The notes below the pieces were generated by a model. It was not told the origin of the DNA and did not search any database. It saw only the letters and a program-made list of their open reading frames with translations. A program made the position numbers and the translations under genes. DNA of 64,000 bases from Oscillospiraceae bacterium. GTDB lineage: Bacteria > Bacillota > Clostridia > Oscillospirales > SIG627. Shown here in pieces: positions 59,048-64,000 of this stretch. The DNA lies in NCBI GenBank assembly GCA_015063605.1, contig SVTV01000013.1, positions 1-64,000 of the forward strand, given 5' to 3'. Position 1 is the stretch's first letter. Each line of letters begins with the position of its first letter.

Positions 59048-60655
59048 ATGTTCTATAAGCTCATTCGCAATAGGTATCTCATATATTTCATCTGCGTTTC
59101 TTTGACCGGAGGTTTTTTCTATGCATTCCCCATTTCACTTACGCAGCGCATTGTGGATGAACTGAGTGACGGTGGAAGTACGACGGTTTTTGTGTACTGC
59201 ACGATCGGATACATGCTCTGCCGTGGTCTGGGCTGTCTTTTTGATTATCTTGGCGCGATTCTTTCCAAGCATCTGTCCAATCGGCTGCTTGTAGATTTGC
59301 GCAGAAGCTTTTTGGAAAATCTCTATCGCCGCGCTCCGCAAACGGTCTACAGCGAGCGTTTTGAGAGAATATTCTCTCTCTTTTCCTCGGATATTGACAC
59401 CGTTGCAGGAGGCGTCAGCGGTCCGCTTCTGTGGTTCTGCTCCTCGGTCTCTCTTTTTCTTTGGTCATCAACAACGCTTGTCGTTATCCGACCGGAGCTT
59501 GCGGCGATTTATGTGGCGGCGGCAATCCTCATTGCGTTAAACACTGTTGCCAGCGGAAAACGGATTAAGAAAAACCAGCTGAAGACCAAAAAGGTTGAAG
59601 AAAAACGCATCTCTCACGCAAAACTTATTATCGATCAGTATATGAAGCTGCTCATCATGAATCAGGATGCAGCCATGATTCGCATGAATTCGGAAATTGA
59701 TCGGGAAGTGACCGAGTTGTCTCTGCGGGATACGAAGATTGCCTCGCAAAAAACGCTGCTCAACGATAACATATATTATCTTTCCGGCGCGCTTGTGTGG
59801 CTGCTCGGCGGATTTTTGGTGCTCGCGGGCAATATGACCGTGGGTGAAATTACGGCATTCATATCCTTTGCGGGGCTTATCATTTCGCCCATCGTGCGTT
59901 TTTCATCCCAGTGGGTAGCACTGCAAAAAATGCAGGTATCCTTGCAGAGAATTAAAGAATTTCAGAATAATGCCGATGCTGACTGGGGTGACGAATCCGC
60001 AGAGGGTCTTTGCGGAGCTCTTCGCTTTGAAAAGGTAAACTTTTCCTATTCGCCGGATAAGCCGCTGATTGTGGATTTCTCAGCAGATTTTAGGGCAGAC
60101 CGTGTTTACTGTCTCGCAGGAGCCAATGGCAGTGGTAAAAGCACGGTATTCCGCCTGCTGACACGGCTTTTGGACAGCTATACAGGGAATATTTTCTATG
60201 CAGGAAAGAATATCCGGACATTCACAAAGGAATCCCTGTACGGTCTCATTGGATATGAGAACGAAGTTCCCGTGATCGTCAACGGTACGCTGTATGACAA
60301 TCTGATTTTCAGTATTCCTGAGGCGGATCCGTCTGTGGTGGAAGAACTTTATGTCGCAAGCGGACTTTCCGCTATGCTCGGGGCACCGCTTGATCTTGCG
60401 GTGGAAAGTGGAGAAAAACAGTTCTCCCGCGGACAGATGCAGTTGATTGGTATTGTGCGGATGCTTCTGTCCGGGAAAAAGATACTCATTTTTGATGAGA
60501 CCTTTTCCGGTATCGCCGATGATGCGGTAGCTCGTGTTATGAAACTGCTGCGGGAATACTGCCGGGTGAATTTTGCAATCGTCATCTTTGTTTCGCATAA
60601 TAAAGATCATCAAAATATGGCGGAAGAAACGATTTTCGTGGATATGGAACGGTAA
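59048..60655 (+). CDS. ABC exporter (fused permease and ATPase)
   Basis: TM domain; Walker A LAGANGSGKSTVFRL; signature QFSRGQMQLIGIVRML; Walker B KILIFDETFSG. Confidence 0.93.
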   Translation: MFYKLIRNRYLIYFICVSLTGGFFYAFPISLTQRIVDELSDGGSTTVFVYCTIGYMLCRGLGCLFDYLGAILSKHLSNRLLVDLRRSFLENLYRRAPQTVYSERFERIFSLFSSDIDTVAGGVSGPLLWFCSSVSLFLWSSTTLVVIRPELAAIYVAAAILIALNTVASGKRIKKNQLKTKKVEEKRISHAKLIIDQYMKLLIMNQDAAMIRMNSEIDREVTELSLRDTKIASQKTLLNDNIYYLSGALVWLLGGFLVLAGNMTVGEITAFISFAGLIISPIVRFSSQWVALQKMQVSLQRIKEFQNNADADWGDESAEGLCGALRFEKVNFSYSPDKPLIVDFSADFRADRVYCLAGANGSGKSTVFRLLTRLLDSYTGNIFYAGKNIRTFTKESLYGLIGYENEVPVIVNGTLYDNLIFSIPEADPSVVEELYVASGLSAMLGAPLDLAVESGEKQFSRGQMQLIGIVRMLLSGKKILIFDETFSGIADDAVARVMKLLREYCRVNFAIVIFVSHNKDHQNMAEETIFVDMER

Positions 60656-60662
60656 AAACATA

Positions 60663-60704
60663 AAAAGCAGGACCATAAACATTTTTCTTCCGGCCCTGCT
60701 TTTT
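60663..60704 (+). terminator. Terminator after ABC exporter
   Basis: AAAAGCAGG...CCTGCTTTTT. Confidence 0.75.
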
Positions 60705-60872
60705 CTGTATGATACATGCCTATAATGCCTTACAGATATTCCGTAAAGGAGCTGCGTACGCGATAAGGTACAATAAGTTGAGCAGATTAAAAACAACACA
60801 AAAAATAAACACGGCTTGCGGTCTCCGGTAGAAATGAAGTTACGACACTAAATATCCGAAAGGAGACAGCAA

Positions 60873-61034
60873 ACCATCTCCAACAACATTGGACAATTCA
60901 ACGAGGAAATAGTCAGGGAAGAACTCAAGGAATTGGTCCTTAGGTGTGCCGAGGAGCCCCTCAACGAACTGCTGCAGGCCGAAGCGGAAAGACTCACGCA
61001 GTCGGCCCACTACGAACGCAGCATTTTCAATTAG
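60873..61034 (+). pseudogene. Truncated N-terminal remnant of an IS256-type transposase
   Basis: Reading from 60873: TISNNIGQFNEEIVREELKELVLRCAEEPLNELLQAEAERLTQSAHYERSIFN*; no ATG in frame, stops after about 54 codons. Confidence 0.7.
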
Positions 61035-61051
61035 AAAGGGAGGGTGTTTAA

Positions 61052-61609
61052 ATGGAATTCCGGTTAGTTTTTACAGCAGTTGTCATTCTTATTATTCTGT
61101 TTCCACATATACGATGGTTTTCAAAACGACTAATTTTGAAAAACAAGATCAAAAAGCTTTGCATAAGGAATAGTTACATAATTTATCCTACTCATAAATT
61201 GTGGTTTCTCGGAAGTAAAAGTTCAAAGAATTGCGATTTTTATATAGAAACAGAAAATCAAATTTTCTCAGTCAAATTATTTGGTGTACTAAGAAGAAAC
61301 TCTTACTTGATTTTCAAAGAAGAGGGCGGCTATTTTATCAGAGGTTTACTCGCTCTTGTTTCACGAGGCTGGGCACATATTTTGACGTTTGAAGGAAAAC
61401 TAAAACAACTCCCCGTGTACAATTTCAAATACAAATATATGAATGAATGGGAAAATAAATCAATACGACAGATTCTTTTAGTAAATCCTGTTCCTATGGA
61501 TTTTCGATATCAAACCAAACACGGATGCGAGATCAATATAAGTGCCGGTGAGTTCATAAAAGGTATGGAAATCAATTCATTATCTAACTTTTTGAAAGTG
61601 CTGAAATAG
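61052..61609 (+). CDS. Hypothetical membrane-anchored protein
   Basis: N-terminal TM LVFTAVVILIILFPHI; RBS AAGGGAGGG. Confidence 0.6.
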   Translation: MEFRLVFTAVVILIILFPHIRWFSKRLILKNKIKKLCIRNSYIIYPTHKLWFLGSKSSKNCDFYIETENQIFSVKLFGVLRRNSYLIFKEEGGYFIRGLLALVSRGWAHILTFEGKLKQLPVYNFKYKYMNEWENKSIRQILLVNPVPMDFRYQTKHGCEINISAGEFIKGMEINSLSNFLKVLK

Positions 61610-61639
61610 AATAAAAATAGAATAAAAATAGAATAAAAA
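61607..61639 (+). repeat. Three tandem copies of 11-bp TAGAATAAAAA
   Basis: Direct reading; first copy contains the stop codon of the 61052 ORF. Confidence 0.85.
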
Positions 61640-61643
61640 ATAA

Positions 61644-61674
61644 TGCTCCTTATATCGTAATGACATAAGGAGCA
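61644..61674. terminator. Bidirectional terminator
   Basis: TGCTCCTTAT...ATAAGGAGCA. Confidence 0.75.
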
Positions 61675-61697
61675 CATTTTTGTGTTATAAATATTAA

Positions 61698-62117
61698 TTA
61701 TGCATCTGCATTTTTGTCAGCAGCTTCAGCATCGGATTCATCTTCAGCTTCACCTGCATCTTCTTCACCTTCAACAACTACTTCTATTTCGCAATCGTTA
61801 TCGGAGAAGAGCTCGTTTTCTTCGCAGCAATCGCAGCAGCATTCGTCTTCACAATCGCAGCAATCGTCGTCGCAGCAGCAATCGCAGTCGCAATCACAAT
61901 CATCGTCGCAGCAGTCACATTCTGCCTTTTCTGCAAGAGAGAGCTGATATTCGGTGTAAAGCAAATATGCGGAAGAAAGACCGCCTATAACACTGAGTCC
62001 TAAAAATGTCTTGGAAAGGCTCTTATTCTTCTTCAAATGTACAAGAAACATTATGAAGCTTATAAAAGACTGTGCAGCAAGTGCTATTCCGATATAAAAT
62101 TTTGTGGTTTTTTTCAT
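61698..62117 (-). CDS. Membrane protein with a Cys/Asp/Glu-only segment and acidic tail
   Basis: Two hydrophobic N-terminal segments then CDCCDDDCDCDCDCCCDDDCCDCEDECCCDCC (17 Cys in 32) and EEDAGEAEDESDAEAADKNADA. Confidence 0.8.
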   Translation of the reverse strand: MKKTTKFYIGIALAAQSFISFIMFLVHLKKNKSLSKTFLGLSVIGGLSSAYLLYTEYQLSLAEKAECDCCDDDCDCDCDCCCDDDCCDCEDECCCDCCEENELFSDNDCEIEVVVEGEEDAGEAEDESDAEAADKNADA

Positions 62118-62144
62118 GGTATTTCTCCTTTAAAATAATTTTAT

Positions 62145-63251
62145 CTATATAGTTTTTGATTTAAGATAAGCATTCATAAATTCATCAAGATCACCATCCA
62201 TGACCTTGTTGATATCGCCGTCTTCACATCCCGTACGATGATCCTTAACAAGCGTATAAGGCATGAAAACGTAAGATCTTATCTGCGCCCCCCATTCGAT
62301 ATTCATCTTGATACCCTTGATATCATCTATCTTTTCAAGGTGCTCACGCTCTTTGATCTCAAGAAGCTTTGATTTCAGCATCTTCATAGCTACTTCACGG
62401 TTCTGAACCTGGCTTCGCTCATTTTGGCATCCTACAACTATACCGGTAGGAATATGAGTTATACGTATAGCGGAGTCTGTTTTATTAACGTGCTGTCCGC
62501 CGGCACCGCTGGCACGGTGAGCTTCGATCTTAAGATCTTCTTCTCTGATCTCAACCGTTATCTCATCGGAAAACTCAGGTGTAACCTCAACCGATGCAAA
62601 AGAAGTATGTCTTCTTCCGGAAGAATCGAAAGGGGAGACACGGACAAGTCTGTGAACACCGGATTCACTCTTGAAATATCCGTAAGCAAACTCTCCTTCA
62701 ACCAAAAATGTTACACTCTTGATACCTGCTTCATCGCCGTCAAGGTAGTCGAGAGTCTTGAATTTATAGCCGCGTCTTTCAGCAAAACGCATATACATGC
62801 GGAAGAGCATCTCTGCCCAATCCTGAGCTTCAGTACCGCCTGCACCGGGGTGAATGGAAACGATCGCATTTCTCTTATCATATTCTCCGGATAAGAGAAG
62901 CATTATTCGCTGCTCCTCGCAAAGCTTCTGAATCTTTTCAACATCAGCTTCAATATCCTTAGCGAGAGATTCATCATCTTCCTCAATAGCCATAGCCAGA
63001 AGCTCATCGGTGGATTCCAAAAGATCGCTTAATTGCATAAAGGAATCATATTTATCCTTTTTGATCTTCAGTTCTCCCAAAACACTCTGAGACTTCTGAG
63101 AATCATTCCAAAAACCGCTTTCCTGGGTTTGAAGCTCAAGAGCATCAATAGCTTCCTTCAATTCGTTTGGCTTGATAGTATTTGCAAGCTCATCCACATC
63201 AACTCTTAAATTTTTTATCGTTTGTTTTAACTGCTCAAGTAATAAGACCAA
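62145..63251 (-). CDS. prfB: Peptide chain release factor 2 (TTG start proposed)
   Basis: HPGAGGTEAQDWAEML (GGQ-domain context), ASGAGGQHVNKTDSAIRITHIPTGI; GGAGG 8 nt upstream of TTG 63251. Confidence 0.94.
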   Translation of the reverse strand: MVLLLEQLKQTIKNLRVDVDELANTIKPNELKEAIDALELQTQESGFWNDSQKSQSVLGELKIKKDKYDSFMQLSDLLESTDELLAMAIEEDDESLAKDIEADVEKIQKLCEEQRIMLLLSGEYDKRNAIVSIHPGAGGTEAQDWAEMLFRMYMRFAERRGYKFKTLDYLDGDEAGIKSVTFLVEGEFAYGYFKSESGVHRLVRVSPFDSSGRRHTSFASVEVTPEFSDEITVEIREEDLKIEAHRASGAGGQHVNKTDSAIRITHIPTGIVVGCQNERSQVQNREVAMKMLKSKLLEIKEREHLEKIDDIKGIKMNIEWGAQIRSYVFMPYTLVKDHRTGCEDGDINKVMDGDLDEFMNAYLKSKTI

Positions 63252-63283
63252 GGAAATATCCTCCAAAAAATTCATCATTCTAT

Positions 63284-63312
63284 ATTATACTATATTTTTT
63301 CGGTTTTGTAAA
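63284..63312 (-). promoter_or_regulatory. prfB promoter
   Basis: Minus strand TTTACA-17-TATAAT. Confidence 0.65.
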
Positions 63313-63370
63313 TCCCTAAAGGATGAATATTTTGTAAATTATTGAACTTACGATAAAAAAGAAATTATTC

Positions 63371-63724
63371 TTAAAGAGGTTTACTGTTAAACAAAAGTGC
63401 TAATATGAAGCCGAAGAAAATTGCAGTACCCAAACCTACCGCAGCACCGGTAAGCGGTCCCGATAGAATACCTATAAAACCCGATTCATTTATTGACTCA
63501 GCAACACTTACCGCAAGACAATGACCAAATCCGGTCAAAGGAACAGTTGCTCCGCATCCCGCAAAATCAACAAGTTTTTCATATATACCGAATCCCGACA
63601 GTATCACGCCTCCGCATACGTAACCGACCAATATACGGGCAGGTGTCAATTTTGTATGATCGATCAGAATCTGAGCAAAAGCACAAATAAGGCCTCCGAT
63701 CAAAAATGCTTTTAAATACATCAT
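63371..63724 (-). CDS. spoVAE: Stage V sporulation protein AE (SpoVAE/AEB)
   Basis: FLIGGLICAFAQILIDHTKLTPARILVGYVCGGVILSGFGIYEKLVDFAGCGATVPLTGFGH. Confidence 0.94.
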   Translation of the reverse strand: MMYLKAFLIGGLICAFAQILIDHTKLTPARILVGYVCGGVILSGFGIYEKLVDFAGCGATVPLTGFGHCLAVSVAESINESGFIGILSGPLTGAAVGLGTAIFFGFILALLFNSKPL

Positions 63725-63746
63725 AATACTATTCCTTCCTGATCTC

Positions 63747-64000
63747 TTAATCAACCCTTATATTCACAAGATGTGCTATTCCCGGTATAGGCAATCCTTG
63801 CATTACACTCAAAGGGCTGAGGAGAGCTCCCGTTCCGATAAAAAGTATATTCTTTAATACTCTTTGTGATAATTGTTTTATGAAATAACCGCTCATTACT
63901 GTTGCGGAGCATCCACAGCCCGAACCTCCGGCGTGCATATCCTGCTTTTTTGTATCATATATCATGATACCACAGTCAGTAAAGTTTTCACCCGCGTAAA
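63747..64000 (-). CDS. spoVAD: Stage V sporulation protein AD, C-terminal part (runs off window)
   Basis: YAGENFTDCGIMIYDTKKQDMHAGGSGCGCSATVMSGYFIKQL...ILFIGTGALLSPLSVMQGLPIPGIAHLVNI; frame open to window edge. Confidence 0.93.
   Translation of the reverse strand, partial: YAGENFTDCGIMIYDTKKQDMHAGGSGCGCSATVMSGYFIKQLSQRVLKNILFIGTGALLSPLSVMQGLPIPGIAHLVNIRVD

Noticed and set aside
60080-60799. 239-aa minus-strand ORF
   Set aside because: Antisense to the ABC exporter ATPase domain and its terminator.
61700-61990. Gln/His/Ser-rich plus-strand ORFs (96 and 77 aa)
   Set aside because: Antisense translations of the Cys/Asp low-complexity tract.
1-64000. CRISPR array, tRNA or rRNA genes, prophage
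   Set aside because: No regularly spaced repeats, no tRNA-like cloverleaf or rRNA signature and no phage structural genes were seen by eye; a tRNAscan/CRISPR finder run would be decisive.

Overview
64 kb chromosomal window from a low-GC, spore-forming Firmicute, probably Clostridia/Oscillospirales-like. The lineage is inferred from the spoVA genes, codon usage and gene families. There are about 58 convincing CDSs and no rRNA, tRNA or CRISPR. Main blocks: (i) type IV pilin/prepilin peptidase/PilC-like genes split by folD and sfsA; (ii) a DegT aminotransferase and a ROK regulator transcribed divergently across a perfect palindrome; (iii) a cobalamin riboswitch driving a DUF4430 lipoprotein and an ECF S-component; (iv) a sigma factor / membrane protein / lipoprotein-serpin operon; (v) a YtrA-like GntR-ABC operon with two operators over its promoter; (vi) a long sugar-catabolism region (ROK kinase, PMI, GH2, GH3, GH4, several Gfo/Idh/MocA oxidoreductases, AraC and ROK regulators) that includes three tandem paralogous beta-helix lipoproteins; (vii) a chromosomal ANT(6)-like/APH-like cluster; (viii) a higher-GC ABC exporter next to a truncated IS256-type transposase remnant; (ix) a membrane protein with a 32-residue segment made only of Cys, Asp and Glu, next to prfB; (x) the end of a spoVA operon. 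The least-explained items are the Cys/Asp/Glu protein, the serpin operon, the riboswitch-controlled DUF4430/ECF pair and the triple beta-helix locus. All calls come from reading sequence and motifs; no database search was run.
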